NCBI GenBank assembly: GCA_002071485.1
Contig: MWFF01000096.1
Location: 1-46,372 of the forward strand
Length of the DNA stretch: 46,372 nucleotides
Direction: 5' to 3'
DNA from: Verrucomicrobia bacterium ADurb.Bin006
Lineage (GTDB): Bacteria; Verrucomicrobiota; Verrucomicrobiia; Limisphaerales; J093
A program made the position numbers and the translations under genes. The notes beneath the pieces are model-generated. The model worked only from the letters and a program-made list of their open reading frames with translations. It did not search any database and had not been told where the DNA came from. Below are positions 8,359 through 16,567 of this stretch, piece by piece (the stretch's first letter is position 1; every line of letters begins with the position of its first letter).

Positions 8359-9339
8359 ATGAACCGCGTCCTGTATGTCGGGTGGCTGTGGGTTGTTCTG
8401 GGGTTGTCCCCGAGCACGGCGTCAGCAGCCGGCCAGTCCGCCGCAAATGCGATCGTTGCCATCGTGGACGACGAGGTGATCACCTGGAGCGACGTGCAAC
8501 AAGAGGTCGAGCCGGTGATCGAGTTGAAGCTCGGGCTGCTTGCCAACCGGCGAGCCGAACTCGAACGCGAGATCCAGAAGGCCCAGCAGGAGGCGGTTGA
8601 GATTCTCGTCGAGCGCAAGCTCATTCTGCAGGAGTTCAAGAGAGCCGGATACGTCCTGCCCGAGAGTCTGGTGGACGATCGCGTCCGGGACCGCCTCCGC
8701 GAGCGCTGGGGTGGCGACCACGCGGCGATGATGCGCGAGTTGCAGGCTGCCGGCATGACCAAGGAGCGGTTCCGTCAGAGAGAGCGGGAGCGTCTGATTG
8801 TCGCCATCATGCGCATGCGCAATGTTCCCCAGGACCTGATGGTGTCTCCCTTCAAGATCGAGAGGTACTACGCGGACAACATCGACAAGTACAAGGTGGG
8901 TGACCAGGTCAAGCTGCGGACCATCATGATCAACAAGCCGAAAGAGGGCCCTGCCGACACGGCCAGGAAACGTGCCGAGGAGATTCTGGCGAAGTTGAGC
9001 GACGGCGTCGCTTTCGGCGAGATGGCGAGCGTCTACTCGGAGGACACCTTTCGCGCGCAAGGCGGAAGCCGGGGCTGGGTGGAACTCGATCGCGAGCACT
9101 ATGTCCAGCAACTCGACGAGGCCATTCGCGCGCTGAAACCGAGTGAACAGAGGGGGCCCATCGAAACCGAGTCCGCCTTCTGGATTGTCCTGGTCGAAGA
9201 CACCAAGCTGAATCATACGAAACCCCTGCCCGAGGTGCGGGACGAGATCGAGCAGACGCTTCTGGGCCAGGAGCGCGTCCGGATGGAGAAGCAATGGATC
9301 GACAAGCTTAAGGCCAGGTCCTTCATTCGGTATTACTAG
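8359..9339 (+). CDS. SurA-like periplasmic peptidyl-prolyl isomerase
   Basis: Periplasmic chaperone/isomerase of 326 aa for outer-membrane protein folding. Residues 1-24 are a signal peptide (MNRVLYVGWLWVVLGL, then TASAAG). The SurA-type N-domain follows: NAIVAIVDDEVITWSDV begins it and a long helical region runs to about 170. A parvulin domain at about 185-290 shows FGEMASVYSED and GGSRGWVE. One parvulin domain is present where E. coli SurA has two. The start at 8359 is supported by the signal peptide and an AGGG six bases upstream; in-frame ATGs further upstream would place non-signal sequence in front. pdxA follows 37 bp later, echoing the surA-pdxA order of proteobacteria. Confidence 0.88.
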   Translation: MNRVLYVGWLWVVLGLSPSTASAAGQSAANAIVAIVDDEVITWSDVQQEVEPVIELKLGLLANRRAELEREIQKAQQEAVEILVERKLILQEFKRAGYVLPESLVDDRVRDRLRERWGGDHAAMMRELQAAGMTKERFRQRERERLIVAIMRMRNVPQDLMVSPFKIERYYADNIDKYKVGDQVKLRTIMINKPKEGPADTARKRAEEILAKLSDGVAFGEMASVYSEDTFRAQGGSRGWVELDREHYVQQLDEAIRALKPSEQRGPIETESAFWIVLVEDTKLNHTKPLPEVRDEIEQTLLGQERVRMEKQWIDKLKARSFIRYY

Positions 9340-9376
9340 TAAGGCGCGCCTCGGACCAATCCCAATCCCCGACCTC

Positions 9377-10441
9377 GTGTCACTCACGATCGGCATTACA
9401 CTGGGCGATGTCACGGGCATCGGACCGGAAGTCGCGGTCAAGGCTCTGGCCCAAGCTGCGGCTGAAGCCCCCGACACCGCGTTCATTGTGCTCGGCGACC
9501 GCGCCTGGCTGAACCGCAACAATGGGCAGCGGCTTGGCCCTCTCCCTGTGTGGGATCCAGGAAACCCGCGACCTGGCGTCGGGGTCCTAGATCCGCGCGG
9601 CACGGAGCTGGCGGCGGACCTGCAACCCGGGGCGATCCCGGCCGCAAGGGCGGCTCTGGACTGGCTGCGGGAGGGAGCGACCCGCTGTCTTCGAGGCGAG
9701 TTCGGGGCGCTCGTGACCGGCCCGGTGTGCAAGGAATCGATCATGGCCACCGGCGAGGTATTTGTGGGGCAGACGGAGTTTCTCTCGGCCCTGGCGGGCA
9801 CCGACCACACCATCATGATGCTCCTGGGAGCCGATGAACGGGGGCGCTGGCTGCGAGTCGCGTTGACCACAACCCATCTGCCGCTCTCGGGCGTGGCGGC
9901 GGCTATCTCTCAAGCCCGTGTCGAACTGGCAATCGAACGCGCCGCCGAAGCCTGTCGCGACCTCGGCCTGCCCCGGGCGCGGGTGGCCGTTTGCGGTTTG
10001 AATCCCCACGCGGGCGAAGGCGGTCGGTTCGGCACCGAGGAGATCACGGTGATTCGTCCTGCCGTGGCGGCCGCGCGTGGGCGCGGCGTGGATGTGTCGG
10101 GTCCATGGCCTGCGGACACGCTGTTTCATCAGGCCTATCAGGGCGAGTGCGACGCGGTGGTGGCCATGTACCACGACCAGGGCCTTGCGCCGTTGAAAAT
10201 GGTCGCCTTCGACAGCGGTGTGAACTGGACGCTGGGTCTGCCGTTCATCCGCACTTCGCCCGATCATGGAACCGCGTACGAGATCGCGGGGAAGGACCGG
10301 GCCAATCCATCGAGCATGCTGGCGGCCATCCGGCTGGCGCTGGTCCTGGCCCGGCGCCGCGGGCCGGACATCGAAGCCGGCCTCACTTGCGCAGGAGCGC
10401 GTATTCCATGCTGTCGACCAGGGCCTGGAGGGACGCGGTGA
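9377..10441 (+). CDS. pdxA: 4-hydroxythreonine-4-phosphate dehydrogenase
   Basis: NAD-dependent enzyme of pyridoxal phosphate synthesis. The protein begins at a GTG with SLTIGITLGDVTGIGPEV, the standard PdxA start. The three metal-binding histidines appear in TTTHLPLSG, AMYHDQGLAPLK and TSPDHGTAYEIAG. PdxA proteins normally end near the LALVLARRR helix (about 10360), but this frame runs on for about 25 extra residues rich in Cys, Pro and Gly. That tail overlaps the 3' end of the convergent cimA by 59 bp. The tail is probably a lost-stop extension and not a domain. It is likely co-transcribed with the SurA-like gene. Confidence 0.94.
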   Translation: MSLTIGITLGDVTGIGPEVAVKALAQAAAEAPDTAFIVLGDRAWLNRNNGQRLGPLPVWDPGNPRPGVGVLDPRGTELAADLQPGAIPAARAALDWLREGATRCLRGEFGALVTGPVCKESIMATGEVFVGQTEFLSALAGTDHTIMMLLGADERGRWLRVALTTTHLPLSGVAAAISQARVELAIERAAEACRDLGLPRARVAVCGLNPHAGEGGRFGTEEITVIRPAVAAARGRGVDVSGPWPADTLFHQAYQGECDAVVAMYHDQGLAPLKMVAFDSGVNWTLGLPFIRTSPDHGTAYEIAGKDRANPSSMLAAIRLALVLARRRGPDIEAGLTCAGARIPCCRPGPGGTR

Positions 10442-11945
10442 TGATGTTTTCGCTGACGCCGACGGTCCCCCATTCGCGCGCACCATCGCTGCTCTGGATC
10501 AGGACGCGGGTCTTGGCGGCGGTGCCGGTGCCCGTGTCGATGATCCGGACCTTGTAATCAGTCAGCCGCACCTTGCCGACGCGCGGGAAGAACCTGGCCA
10601 GGCCCTGGCGCAAGGCCCCGTCAAGCGCGTTCACCGGCCCGTCGCCATCGGCCACCGTGTGGGCACGGCGGTCGCCCACGCGGACCTTGACGGCGGCTTC
10701 GCAGATCGAATTGGCGCCGTCCCTGCGAATCGAGGCGTGGTAGCCCTCGACGGTGAAGAGCAGCTCGGGATTGTGTTCGAGGATGCCCCGGATCAGCAGC
10801 GCCAGCGAGGCCTCCGCCGCCTCGAACTCGTATCCCTGGCTCTCGAGTTCCTTCACCCGCCCAAGAATAGCCCGCACCTCGGGCGCGTCGGGCGCAAGAT
10901 GAAAACCGAGTTCGCGCGCCTTGGCCAGGAGGTTGCTCCGGCCCGACATGTCGCTGACCAGGACGCGCCGCGAGTTGCCAACCGCCTTAGGCTGGATGTG
11001 TTCGTAGCTGCGCACCACCCGCTCGACGGCGTGCACGTGCATGCCGCCCTTGTGCGCGAAGGCGGCGGCCCCCACCCACGGCTGGCGCCCGTCCGGTTTG
11101 ACGTTGGCAATCTCGTCGACGAACACGGACAAATCGCGCAGCTTCGGCAGCGAGCCCGCCGGCACGGTGCGTTGCCCAAGCTTGAAATGCAGGATCGGGA
11201 TCGCGCTGGTCAGATTGCAGTTGCCCGTGCGTTCGCCATACCCATTGATGGTTCCCTGGACCTGTGTGGCTCCGGCCTCGACCGCCGCAATGGCGTTGGC
11301 GACGCCCAACCCGCAGTCGTCGTGCGTGTGGATGCCGATCGGGACCGCGAGCTCGCGGCGGGCCAACGCGGTGACTTCGGCGATCTCGCGCGGCAGGCGC
11401 CCGCCATTGGTGTCGCACAAAACCACGCGATCCGCTCCCGCCCGCTCCGCGGCCCGCCAGGTGGCCAGGGCATACTCGGGCTCGTCGGCATAGCCATCGA
11501 ACGAATGCTCGGCATCGTAGATCACGGTCCGTCCGTGCGCCTTGAAGAACGCGATCGTGTCGCTGATCATGGCGAGGTTCTCATCCGGCTTGGCGCGCAA
11601 CACCTCGCGCACATGGAGCAGCCATGTCTTGCCAACGATGGTGACGACGGGCGTCTCGGCTTCGAGGAGTTGCCGCAGGGACGGATCGCGCTCGACAGCG
11701 ATCCCCTTGCGCCGGGTCATGCTGAACGCGGCGAGCCGGGCCCGTCGGAACCTGCGCCGCTTGGCCAAGGCGAAGAACTCGAGGTCTTTGGGATTGCTGC
11801 CCGGCCAGCCGCCCTCGATGTAGTGGACGCCGAATTGATCGAGCCGTTCCGCGATGCGGAGCTTGTCGGCGACGGAGAAGTTGATCCCCTCGCCCTGACT
11901 GCCGTCGCGCAAGGTTGTGTCGTAGATCTCGATGGCCGGTTTCAT
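10383..11945 (-). CDS. cimA: (R)-citramalate synthase
   Basis: Condenses pyruvate and acetyl-CoA to citramalate, the threonine-independent entry to isoleucine synthesis (520 aa). It belongs to the HMGL-like/2-isopropylmalate synthase family: IYDTTLRDGSQGEG at the start is the catalytic loop, and IHTHDDCGLGVANA carries the metal-binding HxH pair. NGYGERTGNCNL and the C-terminal LeuA-type regulatory domain (about 390-515) are both present. FAHKGGMHVHAV is typical of the CimA subgroup. The ATG at 11945 gives MKPAIEIYDTTLRDG; an in-frame ATG 17 codons upstream adds basic, non-conserved sequence. It is last in a minus-strand cluster, 71 bp after the ROK gene. Confidence 0.93.
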   Translation of the reverse strand: MKPAIEIYDTTLRDGSQGEGINFSVADKLRIAERLDQFGVHYIEGGWPGSNPKDLEFFALAKRRRFRRARLAAFSMTRRKGIAVERDPSLRQLLEAETPVVTIVGKTWLLHVREVLRAKPDENLAMISDTIAFFKAHGRTVIYDAEHSFDGYADEPEYALATWRAAERAGADRVVLCDTNGGRLPREIAEVTALARRELAVPIGIHTHDDCGLGVANAIAAVEAGATQVQGTINGYGERTGNCNLTSAIPILHFKLGQRTVPAGSLPKLRDLSVFVDEIANVKPDGRQPWVGAAAFAHKGGMHVHAVERVVRSYEHIQPKAVGNSRRVLVSDMSGRSNLLAKARELGFHLAPDAPEVRAILGRVKELESQGYEFEAAEASLALLIRGILEHNPELLFTVEGYHASIRRDGANSICEAAVKVRVGDRRAHTVADGDGPVNALDGALRQGLARFFPRVGKVRLTDYKVRIIDTGTGTAAKTRVLIQSSDGAREWGTVGVSENIITASLQALVDSMEYALLRK

Positions 11946-12016
11946 AGGCGTCCGACGGGGCGGACGCGTGGTTTTTAGGCCAAAGCGACCGGGCATGCAA
12001 ACGGATTGAGAGCGAG

Positions 12017-12994
12017 CTACTTGGTGCCGCGCTTGGCGAGCACGGCGCCGCCGGTGATGCCGGCATCGTCGCCGAGTTTGGAGGCGATGATCGCGATGCC
12101 CTTGTCGGTGCCCTGCATCGCGTAATCGTGCGCGGTTTCGACGATGATGGCCAGCATCTCGTCTTCGAGGGCGTCGATGACCCCGCCCCCAAGAACGACC
12201 ACTTCCGGGTTGATGAGATTGATGATGTTGGCCACGGCGATCCCTGTGTACTCGGCCGCCTCTTCGATGACCTTCTCGACAAACTTGTCGCCGCGGCGAA
12301 GGGCCTTGCGGAGGTCGCCGCTGCGCATGTCCTCGAGATCGCCGCCCAGCATCTCCGTCAGGACGGTCTTCTGGCCGTCTTTGACGCCCGCCTGGATGCG
12401 GCGGAAAATGGCGGTCCGGCTGGCGAGGGCTTCGAAGCAACCGCGATTGCCGCAGCCGCACTTGGGACCGCCCACTTCGAGCACCATGTGGCCGATCTCT
12501 CCCGCGCTGCGATTGAAACCGGAAAACAGCTCTCCGTCGAAAATCAAGCCGGCGCCGATGCCCGTGCCCAGGAAGATGCCGACCATGTGGCGTGGCTTGC
12601 CCTTCAGTTCGCGTTCGTACACGCCAAGGGTCTGCACGTTGCAGTCATTCTCGACGAACACCGGGATCTGAATCAGCTTCTCGAGGTCCTTCTTCAGCGG
12701 AACGTCTTCCCAGACGAGGTTGGGCGCGAAGATGACGCGTCCCGTTTCGGGGTCCGAGGCGCCGGGCGCGCCAATGCCCACGCCACGGACCTGTTTGGGC
12801 AGGAGATCGCACTCGTCGATGGCGTCCTGGACGCACCGGGCGACGCGGTCGATGACCGCCTCGGGCCCGCGCTGGGACTTGGTGCTCATCTTGCTCCGGC
12901 CGAGACAATTCAACTTGTCATCGAACACGCCGGCGAGAATCTTCGTGCCGCCCAGGTCAACGCCCACAAGAAAGTCCTTTGAGGTCTCGGCCAT
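12017..12994 (-). CDS. ROK family sugar kinase (glucokinase-like)
   Basis: Cytosolic ATP-dependent hexose kinase of the ROK family (325 aa). The phosphate-binding motif is VGVDLGGTKILAGVF at the start, and the sugar/catalytic region is VFVENDCNVQTLG. The zinc-binding ROK signature appears as GEIGHMVLEVGG followed by CGCGNRGCFEALAS. No helix-turn-helix precedes the kinase, so it is an enzyme, not a ROK repressor. Glucose is the likeliest substrate but fructose or other hexoses cannot be excluded. It starts 6 bp after the stop of the thymidylate-kinase-like gene, indicating one operon. Confidence 0.9.
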   Translation of the reverse strand: MAETSKDFLVGVDLGGTKILAGVFDDKLNCLGRSKMSTKSQRGPEAVIDRVARCVQDAIDECDLLPKQVRGVGIGAPGASDPETGRVIFAPNLVWEDVPLKKDLEKLIQIPVFVENDCNVQTLGVYERELKGKPRHMVGIFLGTGIGAGLIFDGELFSGFNRSAGEIGHMVLEVGGPKCGCGNRGCFEALASRTAIFRRIQAGVKDGQKTVLTEMLGGDLEDMRSGDLRKALRRGDKFVEKVIEEAAEYTGIAVANIINLINPEVVVLGGGVIDALEDEMLAIIVETAHDYAMQGTDKGIAIIASKLGDDAGITGGAVLAKRGTK

Positions 12995-13000
12995 AGTTGT

Positions 13001-13783
13001 TTATGCCTTTCCAATCAGCACGGATTCCACCTTCTCCTGCAGTTCACAGCTGAGGTCATCGACCGCCCGGTCGCCGTTGACGATCGTGAAGCCATAGATT
13101 TTCTGGAGGTACTGGAACTTCTCGACCATCAGTCTCTGGTACTGCACGAAGCTGTCGAACATGTCGCGCGAGAGTCCCAGGTCCATGCCGCTTTCCCAGT
13201 AGTCCAGGGCATGATTCTTGGAGAAGTTGCGCTGCACCAATTCCTCCGGAGAGACCTGGAGGTAAAAGACCGCGTCGGGGACCAGGGCGATGCTGTAGAG
13301 GTTCTGCAGCCACTGTTCATTCATCCCCCGCACCAGATCGCGGGCCATCAGCGTGTAGATATACCGGTCGGCCAGAACCATGAATCCGGACTTCAAGGCC
13401 GGGATGATGACGTTTTCGAGCTGGTCGGCGAAATCCGTGGCGTAGAACAGGCTGAGCGTGGTGCGGCTCAGAACGTTGCCTTCCTGGGCCTTGCGCAACT
13501 CCTCGCTGACGAGGGTGGATCGTTTCAATCCCACCTGCACGGTGGCGTGCCCCCGCCCTTCGAGCCAGCGCACCAGCCGGGCGATCTGGGTCGAGCGCCC
13601 GGAACCATCGGCCCCTTCCATAACAATGAGCTTGCCGCTCAGCCGGCTGGTGTCGACCCCCAGGATGCCCTGGCCATAGAACCGCTTGAGAGTGGTTTGG
13701 GGAACGACCACCTGGGGGCCCGGCGCGGGACGTCGCACTTTGCGATGGGCCTTCGATGGTTCGGGATCGGGGCGTCGCGCCAT
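13001..13783 (-). CDS. Thymidylate-kinase-like protein, Arg in P-loop
   Basis: P-loop nucleotide monophosphate kinase of the thymidylate kinase family (260 aa). An N-terminal basic extension of about 50 residues (RRPDPEPSKAHRKVRR) precedes the kinase core. The P-loop reads EGADGSGRSTQ at about 56-66, so the Walker A lysine is Arg. DRYIYTLMARD matches the DRY motif of Tmk but ends ARD where typical enzymes have AYQ. The gene lies 7 bp after a second, canonical-looking copy. It may be a regulatory or substrate-shifted paralogue that works with its neighbour. I chose the start at 13783; a longer frame reaches 13852 but would overlap the upstream gene. Confidence 0.82.
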   Translation of the reverse strand: MARRPDPEPSKAHRKVRRPAPGPQVVVPQTTLKRFYGQGILGVDTSRLSGKLIVMEGADGSGRSTQIARLVRWLEGRGHATVQVGLKRSTLVSEELRKAQEGNVLSRTTLSLFYATDFADQLENVIIPALKSGFMVLADRYIYTLMARDLVRGMNEQWLQNLYSIALVPDAVFYLQVSPEELVQRNFSKNHALDYWESGMDLGLSRDMFDSFVQYQRLMVEKFQYLQKIYGFTIVNGDRAVDDLSCELQEKVESVLIGKA

Positions 13784-13790
13784 GATGCAC

Positions 13791-14477
13791 TCAGTGGTTG
13801 GGAGAGCCGTAGTCCGAGAGGGGAATGCGGTCTGCGACAAGCCGCCGGACAATCGACTGTTGCGCCTCGACGCTCTGGTTTGCGTCGATGAGATGGAATT
13901 GGAACTCAGTGCTCATCGCGAGGTACTGTTCAAGCAGACGGCCCTGGAAGATGCGGAAGCTCTCGTACGGGTCGGACGACAGACGCAGGTCCATGCCCGC
14001 CTCGAAGTACTTCAATTGCGGGCGCCCATCGAGGATACGCTGCAACGAGACCTCGAGTTGCGCCTTGAACAGAAACGTCAGATCCGGCAACGCGGCAAAG
14101 GCATAGATGCCCCGCACCCATTCAGGCGTGCAGCCGCGCACGACGTCGCGGGCGAAGGCGGTGAACACATAGCGATCGCAGAGGACCAGGTAGCCGGCCC
14201 GCAGCAGCGGAACGAGTTGGCGCTCGTAACGGTCGGCGAAGTCGGTCGCATGGATGAGGCTGAACGTGGTGGGTGTGAGCAGGTTGGTCTTCTTGCCTTT
14301 GCTCGTGGCGCTCTTGACCAGATCCGACGAGTTCCATTCACTGAAAAAGACTTTCAACTCCTGCTGTTCCAGCCACCGCTTCAGAAGGTAAATCTGCGTC
14401 GATTTCCCGGAGCCGTCGATGCCCTCGACCGCAATGAGCCGCCCCGGGAAACCCAACTCCGCGAACGTCTTCATCAA
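13791..14477 (-). CDS. tmk: Thymidylate kinase
   Basis: Phosphorylates dTMP to dTDP with ATP (228 aa). The P-loop VEGIDGSGKSTQ at 17-28 is intact. LVLCDRYVFTAFARD holds the DRY motif, and HATDFADRYE is the nucleotide-binding helix region. The ARD in place of the usual AYQ is shared with the next gene, so both belong to one divergent subgroup and probably arose by tandem duplication. It is the first gene of the cluster tmk, tmk-like, ROK kinase and cimA, and diverges from the symporter gene. Confidence 0.85.
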   Translation of the reverse strand: MMKTFAELGFPGRLIAVEGIDGSGKSTQIYLLKRWLEQQELKVFFSEWNSSDLVKSATSKGKKTNLLTPTTFSLIHATDFADRYERQLVPLLRAGYLVLCDRYVFTAFARDVVRGCTPEWVRGIYAFAALPDLTFLFKAQLEVSLQRILDGRPQLKYFEAGMDLRLSSDPYESFRIFQGRLLEQYLAMSTEFQFHLIDANQSVEAQQSIVRRLVADRIPLSDYGSPNH

Positions 14478-14554
14478 TCGCGCGCCAACCTAAGGGCGTC
14501 CCGCTGCCGATGACAACCCTTTTTCGTCTACGTCGGCAAATCGGATCAACAGTC

Positions 14555-14584
14555 TTGTCACACGAGCGCGAGGTTTCGTAGACT
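14555..14584 (+). promoter_or_regulatory. Candidate promoter of the symporter operon
   Basis: TTGTCA (14555-14560), 18 bp, TAGACT (14579-14584), about 35 bp before the ATG at 14620. Five of six -35 bases and four of six -10 bases match the consensus. The same TAGACT hexamer occurs just before psd, which supports it as a recurring vegetative -10 here. Confidence 0.5.
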
Positions 14585-14619
14585 GGCGTCCACATTTGGG
14601 GTCTGAAGGATTCTGAACG

Positions 14620-16158
14620 ATGTCCACGATTCGGCTCAGCGCTGTCGATATCGCCCTGGTGGTGGGCTACCTGGTGGGAATCACGATTCTGGGCGTGTGG
14701 TTGGGTCGAGAGATTCGAGGAGGCCGGGATTTCTTTTTGGCGGGCAAGTCCTTGCCCTGGTGGGCCGCGGGCATGTCGCTTGTGGTCTCGGACATCGGGG
14801 CCAAGGACATGATCGGCCTGGCCGGGGACGGGTACCGGTACGGGATCGTGATGATGAACTTCGATTTCATCGGCTGCATTTTCCCGGTGTTGATCGCGGC
14901 CTTTCTGTTCATGCCTTATTTCTGGCTGGCGGGGGTTTACACGGTGCCCGAGTACCTGGGACGGCGATACAACCTGGGCGTGCGGACCTTTTTCGCCGTC
15001 ATCTGGGTGCTTTTCATGATGGGCACCCTCGGCACAATTTTCGTGAGCGCCGCGGCGATGTTCGAGGGGTTGCTGGGCTGGAGCTTCTGGTTCTCCGTGA
15101 TGCTCACGGCGGTTATCGTGGGGTTGTGCACGGCCCTGGGCGGTCTGCGCGCGGTCGTTTTCACGGAGTCGATCTCGTGCATCGTGCTGACCGCCGGCGC
15201 AGCTTTGATTTGCGGCTTGGGTCTCGCCAAGGTCGACGGGTGGGCTCATCTCCAGGAGACGATCGGTCAGATGACCTGGACACAGCATCACCTGACCCTG
15301 CTGCCGCCGGCCGACCACCCCGTCTATCCGTGGCCGGCGGTGTTGTTGGGCCTGGGGTTTGTGCTGGGCCCGGCTTACTGGATTGGCAACCAGGCCATCG
15401 TGCAACGCACGCTCGGCACGCGCACCCAAAACGAGGCGCGGGCTTCGTATGTGTTTTGCGCGGCGATCAAGTTGGTGTTTCCGATTCTCCTGGTGGTGCC
15501 GGGCCTGGTTGGCGTGGCGCTGCTGGGCCCGGAACTGGGCCAACCGGGCAAAGACTGGGACGGGAACCGCGTCTTGCCGATGCTGGTGGTGCGTCTTCTG
15601 CCGCCAGGCGTGTTGGGCGTGGTGATGGGCGCCTTCTTCGCCGGGGTCATCTCGAATCTCGATTCCTATGTCAGCTCGGCCAGCACGATGGTGGTCACGG
15701 ACCTGTACCGCACATTCATCCGCCGACAGGCCGCGGATCGCGAATGCCTTCTCGTGGGCCGGTGGCTGGTCGTCGCCTTCCTGGTGGGAGGCGTGGCCAT
15801 CAGCTACCCGATCAAGAAAGGCTTCGGATCCGTGTTCGAGGCCTTCCAGACGTTTCTCTCGTTCTTCCAAGGGCCGCTTCTGGCTCTCTTGTTGCTGGGC
15901 ATGTTGACCCGGCACGCCACACCGTGGGGCGGTGTGGCCGGCATGATCATCGGCGTGTCCACCTCGGCCGTGTTGAATTCGGCCGAGCTTCTGCTGGGAG
16001 TGCCCGGTGGGATTCCCTTTCTGTGGACGGCGTGGTGGTCGTTTGTGGCGGCGCTGGCCGGGGTCGTCGTCGTGAGCGCGTTCACCTCCGGTCATGACGA
16101 GGCACGACTGCGCGGTTTGGTGTGCTGGCTGCCGGCGGAGGGAGGGAACAAGCCATGA
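14620..16158 (+). CDS. Sodium:solute symporter (SSS family)
   Basis: Inner-membrane transporter of 512 aa that couples solute uptake to a sodium gradient. About 13 hydrophobic segments are visible. DFFLAGKSLPWWAAGMSLV and the following SDIGAKDMIGLAG are the SSS family signature of the first broken helix. YTVPEYLGRRYN is another conserved element. The substrate cannot be read from the sequence; SGLT-like members of this branch carry sugars, sialic acid or inositol. The start has a GAAGGA 8 bp upstream. The stop overlaps the ATG of a small membrane protein (ATGA), so the pair is coupled. Confidence 0.9.
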   Translation: MSTIRLSAVDIALVVGYLVGITILGVWLGREIRGGRDFFLAGKSLPWWAAGMSLVVSDIGAKDMIGLAGDGYRYGIVMMNFDFIGCIFPVLIAAFLFMPYFWLAGVYTVPEYLGRRYNLGVRTFFAVIWVLFMMGTLGTIFVSAAAMFEGLLGWSFWFSVMLTAVIVGLCTALGGLRAVVFTESISCIVLTAGAALICGLGLAKVDGWAHLQETIGQMTWTQHHLTLLPPADHPVYPWPAVLLGLGFVLGPAYWIGNQAIVQRTLGTRTQNEARASYVFCAAIKLVFPILLVVPGLVGVALLGPELGQPGKDWDGNRVLPMLVVRLLPPGVLGVVMGAFFAGVISNLDSYVSSASTMVVTDLYRTFIRRQAADRECLLVGRWLVVAFLVGGVAISYPIKKGFGSVFEAFQTFLSFFQGPLLALLLLGMLTRHATPWGGVAGMIIGVSTSAVLNSAELLLGVPGGIPFLWTAWWSFVAALAGVVVVSAFTSGHDEARLRGLVCWLPAEGGNKP

Positions 16159-16394
16159 CTATGTTCTCGGAGCCTCTCGGCACACTCTGGCTGCTTGCGG
16201 CCGCAAGCGGGGCGGGTTGGATGGGCAAGGCGGCGTTCATTGGCGTGTTTGTCGCCTTGATCGTCCTGCTCGCCAGCCTGCCGGCCAGGATGCTCGGCGA
16301 GACTGAATGCCGCCCAGCGCTCTGGCGGAATGTCCGCGCCTGGGCCATCCTGGTCGCTGTCGCGCAAATCTTCATTTACACTCTCTGGGGTTAG
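16155..16394 (+). CDS. Small two-helix membrane protein coupled to symporter
   Basis: A 79-residue protein with two predicted transmembrane helices, about 22-42 (AAFIGVFVALIVLLASLPA) and 58-77 (VRAWAILVAVAQIFIYTLWG). A GGAGGG lies 9 bp before its ATG, which overlaps the stop of the symporter gene by 4 bp. This arrangement suggests an accessory subunit of the transporter. I do not recognise a named family, so the function is inferred from coupling and topology. Confidence 0.75.
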   Translation: MTMFSEPLGTLWLLAAASGAGWMGKAAFIGVFVALIVLLASLPARMLGETECRPALWRNVRAWAILVAVAQIFIYTLWG

Positions 16395-16395
16395 C

Positions 16396-16408
16396 GAGGC
16401 TCCGCCTC
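16396..16408. other. Short GC hairpin after symporter operon
   Basis: GAGGC-TCC-GCCTC gives a 5-bp stem directly after the small protein's stop. No T tract follows, so it is at best a weak attenuator. The remaining gap to the kinase gene (16395-16567) holds a TAGAAT (16547-16552) that could be the -10 of the next operon, without a convincing -35. Confidence 0.25.
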
Positions 16409-16567
16409 AGACCGAGGGAGCATGTCGCCACTTCGTGTGCGCTGGGTTTTGGCCATGGCCACCGGCGGCCGACGCCTCGCGAAGCATGTGAAATAACCGG
16501 GCGAGCAGGGGCTTGCGATTGCGCTGGCGATTCGCGGGAGGCGCGCTAGAATGTCGGTCGATTCCAA

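Noticed and set aside
14338..16095. Long minus-strand frame opposite the symporter gene
   Set aside because: It encodes a His/Gln/Arg-rich sequence without fold or motif, an antisense shadow of a GC-rich membrane gene.
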